A stretch of 64,000 nucleotides of DNA from Takakia lepidozioides (Eukaryota > Streptophyta > Takakiopsida > Takakiales > Takakiaceae): contig CM060733.1 in NCBI GenBank assembly GCA_030704615.1, forward strand, positions 62,806,001 through 62,870,000. The letters run 5' to 3'. This document shows positions 32,071 through 44,600 of this stretch, piece after piece. The translations under genes and the position numbers were made by a program. Under the pieces are notes generated by a model that was given only the letters and a program-made list of their open reading frames with translations, was not told the DNA's origin and ran no database searches. Numbering within the stretch: the first letter of the stretch is position 1; the number at the start of each line of letters is the position of its first letter.

Positions 32071-32769
32071 CAGTACCTCAAAATGAGTATGAGCTTAAGA
32101 GGGCCATAGAGGTTGCTGAAGGCACTGAGGAAGTGCTGGAGGATCAGGGTTTGGCATCTCTTCTCGAGGAGGAAACAACCAAGGGCACGGCCTCTTCCAT
32201 TATTCATGAGGCCTATTCCAAGGCATGGGAAAGGGAGCTGGTGAACTCTGCAGCAGATATAGAAGATGACTTCTATGACTGGAATATGATCTCTTCCAGG
32301 GAGGAAAGGGCAAGGATGGAGGCTCACATTTTTAGTGTGAATAGCCTGGAGTCTAAGGAAGAACACGAGGCTGAACTGCCCTGGCAGAGGATGAAAACCA
32401 GACTCACCTTCAGCCAAAAGATGTCAGGTGAGCAGAGATGAAGTCTAGAGAGTTTGCTTTAAAAGAAACAACACTGCTTTGCATTGTCCAAGTCTGATCT
32501 TGGATTTGGTTCAGTGGTTGAACATGTGATTGATATACAAGGGTTACCCCCTTGTAGAAGCCACCCTAATAGGCTCTCGGAGTGGGAAGAAAGTGAGGTA
32601 CAAAAACAGATCGAATCCCTGATTGCTTTGGGCAAAATGCGAGAGAGCAAATTTGAGTTTTCATGTCCAGTTACCATCAAAGAAGGATGGGTCAAGAATT
32701 TTTGCAGATCTAATCTGATGGGCCCCACTCCTGAAGCTTTAATGACAAGGGATTTGTCTAGACTATGAT
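32071..32769 (+). pseudogene. Family B linker and start of RT, truncated
   Basis: A charged linker (ELKRAIEVAEGTEEVLEDQG) is followed after two frame changes by the conserved lead into RT: VVEHVIDIQGLPPCRSHPNR and EVQKQIESLIALGKMRESKF, then SCPVTIKEGW. The palm motifs are absent, and the element stops near 32710. An A-rich tract (32770-32795) follows immediately, so the truncation point coincides with a simple sequence or a poly(A)-like tail. Confidence 0.62.
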
Positions 32770-33726
32770 GCAAAAAAAAAAAAAGAAAAAGAAAGCTACA
32801 ACCTACAAAAGAAAAATCTTAGATCTCTCATTTACGTTTTGGGCCTGAAAAGGGCTTGTTGACCGCTGATGTGGCATGTAAACAAGCCCAAAACAGATTG
32901 CACTCCAAAGGCCATTTTTGGCAGAAAATTAGCAATTTTGGAAAAAGCACTTCACCTTGTGGTGTGTGAGCATTACATACACACATCCACCATTGGCTTT
33001 TTAAAAATTTGTAGTAAAAAAAGTACTTCATTTGGAGGCACATTTTCTCTTGTCAATTTTGAGATTTCTACCCCTATGTAATTGCATGCAAAGCAACCAT
33101 AGGTGAAAAAATCAGTTGGACCTGCAATTTAGTGGGGTCATAGCCACTCCACTATTGATTTGGAAATGGTGGGTCTTGGGGCAAGCAAAATTGGATAAAG
33201 CTAGGTTTTAATTTGGTCAAACCAATTTTTTTCTCACTTTTTCTTTGGGACCTGATATTTGAGGTCTGCGCCAACATTATAATCTCACAATTTCCACGGT
33301 TGGGTCATTTTTTGGTATGTCATGCATAAATGAGCTGGGCCCACTGTTATAAGGTTGGAATCTCTGGATGATTTTTGGTAGGTTTTTAGGGGCAATTTAC
33401 TGCAGCTGGGTACCCAAAATTGGTAAAAAGTCAAAAAAGGGCTTGGGAACTTGAGGGTTAATTGGAAAAACGAAAAGAAAAGAAAATTGCTGACAAGTGC
33501 AGTGTCATGTGACTAAATACTTAAATTTGATTTGAAGGATGAAAGCTGTAGGATCAAATATTAGGACTCACTCCCTTTCTAAAAAAAACAAAAAAAACTC
33601 ATCAACATATCAACCCTTCCCATAATCAACACAGGTAATAATCCACCTGTGCCTGTGCGCCTGTGCCTGTGGGATCTATTTGTGTGGTGCTTCTGAATTT
33701 CTTTGTTGATCGATTGTGGTCCACAT
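32770..33726. other. Unassigned AT-rich stretch
   Basis: Starts with an A-rich tract and contains another near 33580. No coding frame, TE domain or repeat shared with the rest of the window was recognised. Confidence 0.3.
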
Positions 33727-34567
33727 GCCCCGTTTGGGCTGCATTGCGGGCTCACACGTGATGGAACTTGTGGAGGGCTAGATGTGCCTATGTGTTCTCG
33801 GGTAGGCCGATCAGTGTAAGGTCTGTGCTGTCAGACCTGATGTCTGAGGCCCGTAAAACGTGGGGTGTGTTGGAGGCAGCTATTTCCAGATGCGCAGAGA
33901 GGAGGTGTGTTAAGCTCTTACATGATTTTGACCACTCGTGGAGCAGAGGAGGGAGGATCTGCTCCAGAATTTCAGAATCAAGGGTTCAATGGAATGTCGA
34001 CATCCCGGCTGACTGGCAGTTCCCTTAGCTCTCGGCTCTCCCCTTTGGGTGGAGATGAGCCTGAGGTCAATTGGAGACACCTAAAGTCATTTAGAAAAGG
34101 GAAGGCCAAGGCCTTATCTTTTGATGCCCCAACGTGGTGCTTCCTAGTTCTGGCTCTATGCAGCTCTTGCTTTTGTAGTTCTTTCTCGCCCTATGCAGTT
34201 CCAGAGTGTTGGCTGCAGTCTGTTTTTAATCCTCCATGTTGGCTCTGGTTGGTTTCATTATCCCTCTTCCCGACCACTGCTCTATGTTGGACTCTGCTCC
34301 TGAGCTGCTGGTTGCTTTTCCTGCCATTTTCCTGCTCTCGGGCATTTTAGATCTATAGATTCCCTTTCCTGGCAGCTTACTTCTCGAGCTCCAGCCTGCT
34401 TTTTCTCTTTTGGTCACGATGCGTTGCCTTCCTATGTCAGCCTCCATGGCACTTAATTAGAGGTTATTTTTTCCTCTTGTAATTCCTGGACTCTTGTCCT
34501 TAAATATATAAAGTTTCGAGGCCTCCATCCCTCTTCTCTAATTTACCAAAAAAGAAAAAAAAAGAAA
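33727..34567 (+). mobile_element. L1-type LINE, 3' end fragment with A-rich tail
   Basis: The start encodes the last part of L1 ORF2 and aligns with the L1 at 63400-63720: LWRARCAYVFSGRP against LWKARCSQVFEGRH, ISRCAERR against GRCSERR, and ESRVQWNVDIPADWQ against ESRVQWHNDIPRAWQ. One Leu codon has become TGA at 33757. About 540 bases of 3' untranslated sequence follow, ending in an A-rich tail at 34548-34567. This is a classic 5'-truncated retroposition product on the plus strand. The target-site duplication was not resolved. Confidence 0.7.
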
Positions 34568-35043
34568 CATTCAAAGAGCATAGAGCTCAAACCCAGGGTG
34601 CAAAGTCTCCCCTTGAGTCCACCTCTTGACCAGTGTGTCTGACAGCTCGGGGTAACAGAACTGAAAACAAGTCTGAAGCATTAATTGAGTTTAAGATGGC
34701 AGCTGCAAAGGAGCCACTGCAAATCCCCACATCTGTACAATCATATCTCATGACATTCAGGTGTTCCCAGAAGGTCAAAGTTGGTGCAAATGATGTAAGC
34801 TGTACATTTCACTTTCTCCACCAACAGCTATCTGCAAATAGAACTGGTAGATACTTATGCCCACATATTGTCTGTTGAATTGCTTGCACAATCCGAATAC
34901 CACTGCAATTCCTGATCCTAGTTGCACCTGAAAAGTACTTGACTAGAAGCAAATGACGTCCACTGTGGAGAGGTGTAGGCACTCTTGGGGGAAAGAGAGA
35001 AACTGAGGGTTGCAGAGGGGCTAGGAACCAACTGAAACTCATC
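34568..35043. other. Spacer and probable 3' UTR of the minus-strand hydratase
   Basis: No coding signal. It adjoins the stop codon of the enoyl-CoA hydratase and is likely to include its 3' UTR. No polyadenylation signal was assigned. Confidence 0.35.
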
Positions 35044-37426
35044 TTATTTGTGCTTGAAGTGTGGTTTCCGCTTTTCGATGAAGGCTTGCATGCCTTCTTT
35101 CTGGTCCTCTAGCCCAAAAGTGGCATAGAACAAGGACTGCTCTTTCTTAATACCCTCTTGCAAACCTATCTCATATGCGCTGTTTACAGCTTCTTTTGCT
35201 AGTGCCACTGCTGGTTGTGATAAATCTGCTATTTTTTTCCCCACCGAAATTGCCTCAGCTAACAATGCTTCATTGGATCCTGGAACCTGGACAGTACCCG
35301 TAAGTGCCAGTAAGTTTTCAACTTTCTGTAACCCTCCATCCCTGTCTTCAGAACACACTTGGGCATCTGCCAGTCAGTTGTGTCAACACTATGAACTCAG
35401 CACTTTCAGGTTGGTTTTCCACAATGGTACTCCGACTTGTCACACATCACTTAAATGCCGGAAACTTCAGAAGGACGACAAATGAAATGGAAAAGACGCT
35501 TACAACACGGCTGACCAGTCCTCTTTGTACTGCTTCTTCAGCATTCATGAAGTACTTCCCAGTGAGGATCATCTCCATTGCACGTGACTTGCCCACTTCT
35601 CGTATTAAACGTTGCGTTCCACCGATGCCTGGGATTGTACCCAAGCTCAGTTCTGGCTGCCCAAACAAGGCTTTCTCGCCTGCTAGCACTATGTCGCACA
35701 GCATCGCTAGCTCACAGCCACCTCCTAACGCATATCTGCACCAGAACCCTGGTACTTTTATCCAGTGGCCCTAGCATTGGACTTTAGTTAGTGCTGCCAT
35801 AAAATCTCAGATCACTTCAGCTGCCGGGGGGGAAGAAAGCCCCATAGAAGAATGGGACCCATTTGAAATAGATCAAATCATGCTTTCGTACGCACCAGAC
35901 AATCAACCCTACTAAAGGGAAACTCAAAACATATTTGTTAAAAATGGTATCATGACTCGACTCACTAGATTTGCATGGCCTCTGTGCATGAGAGAGAACA
36001 AGATGAAGAAAGAGAGCTTTACTCCTGCAGACCAGCTTGTTTCTCATGCACACTGCAATTGGCTCGAATAAAGGAGAAATCACCCATTTACAGCTGCAAT
36101 GATGGGTTTGCGAATTGCATGGACAGCATTCCAACGATAAACAAAGCGCGATGTACACGCATCCACAAAGCTCTTATCCTTCATTTCCTTTATGTCTGCT
36201 CCAGCTGCAAATGCCTTGTCTTTTCCTGTCATCACTATAGCCCCTACCTGTCCCATCCAGCCAATCATTAGATGCTGTCCACTGGAACTGCAGCTGATTT
36301 TCCTGCAGTAAGAGCCACTATTGATCATGGTAATGCACATCGCTTCCAACTGCTTAGAATTCTGGGGCTCTTGTGTGTGAACAGTGTTGCAGACTCTCAA
36401 GGGTAAATCTTTTCACTCTTACAGAAGTCTCTTCAGAAAAGGTTTCAATGTAGGGAATGTCTACAGACTCTCCATTTGCCTCCAACATGTCTGGACATTG
36501 TACTGCCATAGATGCAGCCCAAGAGAACCAGTTTTGACTGGGAAGTAGGAGCTTCGCCATGAAGTTCTCTGCAAAGGTACCTGTGATCATAAGTCATTGT
36601 GTAAAGGGCCCCTCTGAGCAAGTGATACAATGATAGAGGCTACAAAATCTTCAACTCAAATGAATTTCCATCATGGTGAATTGCTGGTATATGAGGATTC
36701 CTTGCACTTGGGAAATGCAGCTTTGTAACTGAGCCATCTTCTGACCTCTTACCTGGACGTCTGATTAACAGGTTTCAAAACCATTTACCTGAAGTGTCAC
36801 TATTTTTTCATTCATGGGGAGAAATGTGGTCTTAACTTTGTTGCAAATTAAGCACATTGTGCAAACCAGAAAGTTTTAACCCTCCAGTTGCCCACTTATT
36901 GCACATTTAGCCAGGCGGATGGGGAGCAGATGCTCCCTACCTGCGGTGCTGCATCAAAGGTTTGGAGGGCATCCACCACCTCAGTCATAAGAGCCTCAGA
37001 GAGAGCATTCAACGCTTTGGGACGGTCCAGTATCACCAATCCGACGGCCTCTTCCACCAACTGGGCTCGGATGCATTTATAGCTCTTTCCTTCCAGAGGG
37101 GTCCCTTGCATTTCCCCCTCTGCTATGTGCATACCTGCAGAGTCCATCTCTCGATTATGGCATCTGAAGGAGTGAATCAATCGTGCAAACTCTGTCCTCA
37201 TGCCAGTTGAAACTCCAGATATTCTGGTGTGGTAGAAAGCTGATTGCAAGTTGGACAGAATCCCTACAGTTTCTGACTGTGATTGAGCTCTTCCATTCCC
37301 CCTAAAACCCAACTGATATCCTGGCATTTTGCACTTATCTGATCTGCTGGATTCAGAAGGTGGTAGCCCTGCAGCAGCCCACATAGATTTCTGTCTCAAA
37401 TTTTGCTTCATTTTATTGAGCACCAT
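35044..37426 (-). CDS. Enoyl-CoA hydratase (crotonase family), four exons, intact
   Basis: Hydrates trans-2-enoyl-CoA in fatty-acid or branched-chain amino-acid breakdown. Exons in coding order are 37426-36941, 36247-36084, 35735-35504 and 35286-35044, with GT/AG borders and matching phases, giving 374 codons plus stop. The crotonase core starts near residue 115 ([20 protein letters not shown]). [10 protein letters not shown] gives the oxyanion-hole segment, and the two catalytic Glu are in GGGCELAML and [13 protein letters not shown]. The C-terminus [10 protein letters not shown] is not a peroxisomal PTS1 signal. The first 114 residues are long for a presequence; an alternative start at Met76 is possible. 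Fits a mitochondrial ECHS1-like enzyme, but location is inference. It diverges from the next gene across 1.2 kb. Confidence 0.92.
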
Positions 37427-38653
37427 GAATTAGGATGTGGAATGGAAAGCTATTCAGCTTGGTACTTTCTACACCAGGCACTCTCTTAATGGACAATTCA
37501 ATATATTGGAGAAAACAAGCTTGAGCAAGCCTATGAAATTATGAGTACATTTTGGCGCCAAACTTTCTTGTTCTGGAATTTCGATCACCTCAATGTGGAT
37601 AAAGCGTTTTCAGGACCAAATCAAAGTCACCAGAATCCAAATTAATACGATAAGCCTAAGAAAATAATGATCAGATGATCCAACCATAAATCATCATTGC
37701 TCATAGTTTAGCACTGAGCCGCATAGCCACATACTATCACCAGAACAAAACCCACACGCTCTCCCACCGCTCACCGTTCCAAGTCAATCACAGGGCCTTC
37801 CAAGAATTGAATCTATTACCACATTGTTGAAGGATAGCCGGAGCACCATGGCTTGAGCCAACTAGATACTTTGTTTTCTACCCTACCCGACCCATGAAAA
37901 AGTAACAAAGGAACACTCAGAGAAGCTGGATAAATTCTACTCAGACATGCAAGAGATGAACTTGGAAACACGTGCAGGAACTCCTTCTAGCGTACAGACA
38001 AGCAAAGTAAACTATAAGCTATAAAAGCCAGTCGAAGGGAAAGAATGTACTTGAACTAAGCCGTGGGCTTGTATAGAATGGTGAAAGAGCCCGCATGGAT
38101 CGCGCACATTGTAGAGCAGAAGACAAATGCCGAGATAGTGGCATCATGTTTTTGCAATTTGTATGAAAAATCTTTCTCTCGAATGATTTCGAAGCTAATG
38201 TTCCACAAATTACGTTTACTTGTATGGATCCCTCTGCAATTGAGCCCGTCTGTAGGTCTCGCAACACCACTCGTGAGCTCGGTGGGTTCTGTTTCTTATG
38301 CACTACAAGTTACAGACTGCACAGAAAATTCTACGGACCGGAGAAGGCGATGCCAACGACACTCAAGGGGCTTTGCTGGTCCATAATCGCAGATTGGTAC
38401 AGCGCAAGTGCCCTGAAATACACCGTGACTCCCTCTCTGTCTTCTCTCTCCATCTCTCCTCCCGCCCCAAAATCATAGCTGCTGAGTCACCATCGTACGT
38501 GGCGACTAAGTGAACAAACAATTATAGGTAGGTAGGTAGGTAGGTTCCTAGGTAGGTAGCAGTAGATGGCCACGCAAAGCACAAAATCATTTGTACGAGA
38601 AATGTGGGTGTTGTGCGGCTGATTGGGTTTCAGGAAGAGTGGAAGCTCCAGCC
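37427..38653. promoter_or_regulatory. Divergent intergenic region between hydratase and NADH pyrophosphatase
   Basis: About 1.2 kb separates the two outward-facing start codons, so promoters of both genes should lie here if the 38654 start is right. No TATA box could be assigned with confidence. A (GGTA)n microsatellite lies at 38525-38560, about 95 bases before the plus-strand ATG. Confidence 0.45.
38525..38560. repeat. (GGTA)n microsatellite
   Basis: About eight imperfect tetranucleotide repeats, interrupted once by a TTCCTA word, in the putative 5' leader or promoter of the pyrophosphatase gene. Confidence 0.9.
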
Positions 38654-41600
38654 ATGGCCACTGGGCTTTCTTGTCTGAGAGCGTTAATCTCTGTTGGACG
38701 AGCACGGGGGATAGCCCAACATCGGTCTTCACTGTCTTTCAGCTCTGTGTGGGATAGCCGACGAGGTGCTGTCCTACAATTTCAGTTGAGCAAAGGTTTA
38801 CAACTAACCATCTTCTGGTCACTGCACTTTGGATTTCAAGGTTTGATGTCGGGTTTTCTCTGGTTAACGTATGTCTTGCATTCTGAAATTCTCTTGTGCT
38901 TGTCTCCTTTGAGAACCTAGGGCATTTCAATAATTTGGCTACGTGATAAGAGAGGGCAATTTCCTCTCGTAATTTGGGTTTTGCAGTCGTTGTGTTTGGA
39001 AAGCTGATATACAAGATTCGCATACCTCGGAAATGGCGAGAATCTTTTTTTCGTTTCCGCTTATAATTGCTACGACTCAAATTGACCTCTCTCATACCGG
39101 AGGTTAAAGCAAAAAAATTCTGCTACCCTTCCTCGATCTTTTTGTCAAATGCTGCACTACTCATTCATTCAACTTCCTGCATTGGTGTACACAGACAAAC
39201 ATAGAGGAATAAGATAGAGTCGGTGCAGAACGTTTTTATGTTGCAGCATTGTAACCAGTGCTACCATAGGAGCAAGTGATGAGTTTTTCATCAGCCACAA
39301 TTTGTGCAGGAGTCTGTAAGGCGACAGTAGTTGCCCCCGATCTGTCTATGGAAGGCCCAAAGGCTTCTAAGAGATAATAAATGAAAGAAATGGAAACTGC
39401 AAGAGAGATTGTACTCATAAGACGTTGTTTGCCGTAGCCTTGTGGCTATTGACCCCGCGCCCAGTTTGAGCGGGAACAAAAGGGACAGAACCTACCTCTG
39501 TCAGGGGCTGACGTTGGTAGTGTGACTTACCATCATATATAGAATTAATCCGGGTTTTCCAGATATCCTCTAGAAATCCCTTCACACAAGCATCAATCTG
39601 CGGTGTGTGATTTGCCCAAAAACTAGGTCTCAGGAGGGCCTGGGCTTTTGGCTCAGCTTCGAGACTTTCAAAGTTGTTAAACAGGGGTACAGGCACAATT
39701 CCCTTGATAGAATTGAAGAGAGCGTCTCTTTGGTGAGAGAACCCCGGACAGTGTATCAGAAAGTGAATACTGTCTTCAGATTGCCCACAGAGCGGGCAAT
39801 TGCACTCTCCCTTTCCTCTCTGCTTCTGTTTGCTGTTCAAAGGTAGGCTTCCTGCCCTGAGTTTAAATTTCAGTCTAGTGCCGAAAGTGGGTAGACCCTT
39901 GAGGTCATCCAAGATGTCCTCCCCCATGTCACTGACTGGAAACAAGTTCAGGGAAGTTTTCTGCCTAACTTCATTTTCATCAGACAATCTCATGGCAACA
40001 GACATGGCTGAGGACACTACAGCCTCTAAGTCAGATTTATCCAGCAGGGTCAAGACTTGCGGATCCAGGTCCAGGTCCTTGAGAATCTCTTCTACTCTCT
40101 TCTGCCAGGACTTAGCCTGTTTGACAGGGCGGTCCTGTTTCCAAGATATAGATTCGATTAACTTAGGATATCTGGTGTTGGGCATATGTTGCAGCTGACC
40201 CCACCATCTGACCTTGAATTCATCTCGTCGGGAGCTTAAGGACGGAATGCCAAACTCACCCCGAACAGCCACATTGGCTGTTTTGGAGCATGCTGACATA
40301 CACTCCTTAAGCACCCCCACTTGAATGGATTCTAGAGACTTAGCCTGGTTGGAGTTATCAACCCATATAGCAGATCCGTACTCCAAGGCAGGTCTAATAA
40401 CGCGACAAAGCATGGTTTTCTTAACCTCAGAGTTGACCCCTCTGCAGTGGAAAAATTTAGTGAGCCCCAGAGCTTTGCCCTTGCCAGTTTGAACAACTTT
40501 CCGGATATGTGCATCCCAATTACAATTGGAGGAGAACTCAACGCCCAGGTAAGTGTAGGAAGGGAGGACCGGGATCTCTTGGCTACCCCACTGCCACTTA
40601 AGATCACTTCCTCCCTCTCCTCTGTCGTTGAATGCTACCACTGCACATTTGCTGACATTAGCCTCTAGCCCCCAAAGATCAAAGTATCTCTTCGCGCAAT
40701 CAATCAACTCCTGGAGATTGGTTGGAGTCTCCCCTATGCCTGCGAAGTCATCCGCAAACATAAGGGCTGGTATGGTGGTATCACCCACCCTTAACCCAAA
40801 TCCCTCACTTTCCACATCCTCGAGGAGTTGATTGATGAAAACATTGAAGAGCAGAGGGGAGAGAGTACATCCTTGAGCTACACCTTGGTCTATGTCAAAG
40901 AAGTTGGACTTCTGTCCGTTAACAGTGACACAGCTTTTGGTGCGAGCATACAAGTTGTGGACAACTCTCCACATCTTTCCCTTGATCCCACAAGACCAGA
41001 GGCGGAACCATAGGCCATCTCTCCACACTGTGTCATGAGCCTTTTTGACATCCAGGAAAAAGACATAAGTGGGTTTCCCTTCTTTTTTCCTTCCCTGGAT
41101 AATCTGGCTTAGAGTGAAGATATGATCCACACAGCCCCTGTTTCGCCGAAAGCCAGCTTGGCCTTCGTGGAAACAACCTCTAGACTCCAGATCAACCTCG
41201 AGACGAGTACTTATAACTCTGCAGAATGTCTTGCCAACAGCATTGAGGAGCGTGATGCCATGGTAGTTCCCCGGTTCTTTGTCACCCTTCTTGTATAGAT
41301 TGACAATGACCCCCTGTCGCCAGCGAAAGGGGATCATTTCAGTCTTCCAGATGAGGTTAAAGAGGAGAACTAGGGCCTCTATCATGGGATCGCCACCGTG
41401 CTTGATAAGCTCGTTGACAATACCATCAGGTCCACCAGCTTTATATCCATTTAAATGTTCAATTGCTTCCACAATCTCAGAAGGACTAATGGGAGCATTA
41501 TAAGCCATTGAAATATACTCCAGTTCATCAGGGCTGTTTTGAATTATAGGAACAGTTTCCCTCCATTCAGCAGAAGACCCCTCACTGTTAGACCTAGAAG

Positions 41601-44600
41601 TTGCTGCAAGAGAGAGAGAGAGAGAGAGAGAGAGCTTTATGAGATATGGCGGCGAAGGACTAGAGTGAACCCCTAACAGGGTAGTGGTGAATGCATTAGG
41701 GAAATGGGTGCTTGGAAAAAGATGGGATGGAGATACGTGCTGTCAACGCATACAAGTGCTGGCCTTGTCAACAAGCACCCTTGAGTCCAACCAAGTAGGA
41801 CTCTCATACCTTGATTCCAGTGCTTGTGCTTGTGGCTTCATATAGTTGGGAGTGTTTGATTCCACACAAGCCCTTGTGGTCCTTTTGGCCCCACTCAAAG
41901 ATAGTTACAATTTCCTTTAAGAAATAATGAGCTTCTAACATTTGTGGTTCAAACATGAATTTTTGGGCCTTTCAAACCACTGGCTCATATATTATTCTCT
42001 CAAGGGTTGTTTTAGGGTGCTCCTTAAACAGGGTTCTCATTTTTTCAAATTCTTATGCTCCTCAACTGCCTAACTTACTTGGTAGGTTGCCTTCATGTCA
42101 ACGAATGCAATAGTATTGTCAGGATAAAAGCAGCATGTACTGAAACTGGTCCAGAGCAGATCACATGGTTTAGGTGAATGAGAGGAATCCATTTCTTTAT
42201 GTGTTTGAACTTTTCTGAAAGCACATTGTCAAGGCGCATTCGATGTTGTGCAGCAGGCAATCTTCTATGCAGATGCAGGCATCAATCGTGCTGCAGAGAT
42301 GCGGGGAGATGCCACAAGACTGTCCCACGCCTTCAGCAGCCCTGAAGCTCTTGTGAGCCTCATTTTGCCATCTGAGTACTACCTAAAGTATTTCCACTGC
42401 ATGTACTCATAAGACTTTGTTTGCTGTAGCCGTGGTATTTCCACAGAGAGAAAAAGAAAGATGCCTTCTGGTTATATGTTGGTCTTGCATGCATGCGTTC
42501 TTGTCACAGCCATCTGTGTGCATGACAGGTGACTTCACAGATGGGTACTTCTGCGCTGGATTACATTTAGGGTCTATGAGAGTGGTAGTTTTCACTTGTG
42601 CAGGCAACACCAGCCCTGACTTAGCTCGGCGTGTGCAAACACACAACTCTGTATAGAGAGTTGTGTTTCTTGGATGAAAGCTCTGGAATGGGTTCTAGGA
42701 GCATACATTTTTGGTTGTAAAGTTGATAATCTTCAAGAGCGGCCAAGGAGCACGTGTCCCTTATTTTTGCCCTCTTTTGTCATTGTATGTGCCTTCTCCA
42801 TCTTAGACTAGCCAGAGTCCAGGTATGTTCATCAGAGTCGGGGATGACAATAGCGCATTGGTGCATCAGGTGGTACCTCTCTTGGGAAGCAAAAGCTTGA
42901 TAAAAGGTGGCAAGCCTGTCCTCATTCCAGCATCGACACTACCAAGAAAGGAGGAGGATGAACCAAGTGCTGGCGACCCCATCTTTCTTGGCTTAACCAA
43001 CTCCAATCAAGTGCCTGTGTTTGCTGTTAATGTGAAGGACCTCTGCAGGTGTGCCTCTTATTATTTTGATCAGCACTAGCTATCTCATGAGACTAGTGTG
43101 CCCAGTGATGAGAGTAGAGATTCTGCCCTTATAGCAAGCATGGGAAGTGAGAATGTGTGGGGTCAGCCACAAACCTGCATTGGGAAAACCTGAAAGAAGC
43201 ATCAAATCAGTGAGTGTTGTCATTTTTGAGGTGATAACATGAGTAACACATTTAAATGTATGTGTATAGAGTGATGACAGTAGTGAGATGAGAGAAGGGA
43301 GCTGAATTGGGGGCTTGAGGAAACAATGGGAATGCAAGCTAAGGCAGGGAAGCTGTAGCAGTACAGATGGAAAAAGACAGGCATGGGAGCAAGATACGGA
43401 GTGGGTGGATGTGCGGAGATATGGCCCCCAGCTGCAGGCATCAGAGGCAGGGCTTCTGGCATATGCTAGGGGCATGGTTGAGTGGCAATCTCGCAATGTA
43501 ACACCCTGCTCCTTAATGTCATACAATTAGATGTTTGCATCTTCCCTGGCTATTATCTTGGCAGCTTCCAAAAGCCTCAACCACAAATGTGGAATCTGCT
43601 TCCCATTTGCGATAATCTGGTTTGTGGTCGAGTGTCAATTTTGGCATTAGGTACTCGTCTGCGCCATTTGATTCTTTCATTCGGAGCATTTTGAAGTACA
43701 ACTCAGAATATTATTAAGCTCAAGTGTTCACTGCACCTAAATGTTCTGTAGATCAGATCACATGCATCCCATTCCAGCAATACCTAGAGAGAGAGATGAT
43801 GCCAGCCGAAGCCAGCAAAAATAAGAATATTACCTATATATTATACTTCCCACTGGAGGATTGATTACAATTACTTTAGATATCATATAACTCGTATTCT
43901 GATCAATATCCCACTAAAAATTGACAAATATGAAGAAGTACTAGATGTCGACTCAAAACGTTTCAATAAGTGGGGCCTATGCTTGTGCAGTGCTTGGCAC
44001 AGGCAAAGATAGAGGAAACGGAGTTTGGGGTGGCGGTTTTGACTACTTTGTGGGAGGTTATTAGGTGCAAAGCATTCTTCTACTGGTCAATGAGGGCAAA
44101 CTGCAATGATTGGTGGTCAGTGAAAGTGTGCATGCATCACTTAGTCTTACTTGCAAAGATAAAGCAGGGTTGTCCTGGCTGAATCCTGATAGGCCTGTGC
44201 CTGTGTTTGGGGTTTTGAGCAGAAATATTGCGGGCACTGTGGCATGAGAATGGTTGCACGAGATGGGGGACATTCTTTAAATTGCTCATCTCCATCATGT
44301 GGGACTGCTGCCTATCCACGCTTGGTATGCTGAGGTGCCTCTGTCAATCATACATCCATTAGATTTGCTTCTTTGTTGTCCTACTTTGTCGTCTCCTGCT
44401 TTTCATATATGCCTTCCTCGTTTCTTTTGGCAGCTCCATTTGCATAGTTGAATGATGATAAGGTGCAAATATCAGCAATTGATGGAGTCTTTGTTCACAG
44501 GATCCAGCTGTCATAATGCTTGTCACCTCTGGCAATTATGTTCTCCTTGGCAGACAAGTAAGCAGTCTTTGCAGTATTTGGTTGTATCTGGGTCATTGGA

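Noticed and set aside
32770-32800. Poly(A) tail proving that gypsy family B is a processed copy
   Set aside because: The tract is interrupted by G and no target-site duplication or transcript end could be shown; it may be simple sequence at a truncation.
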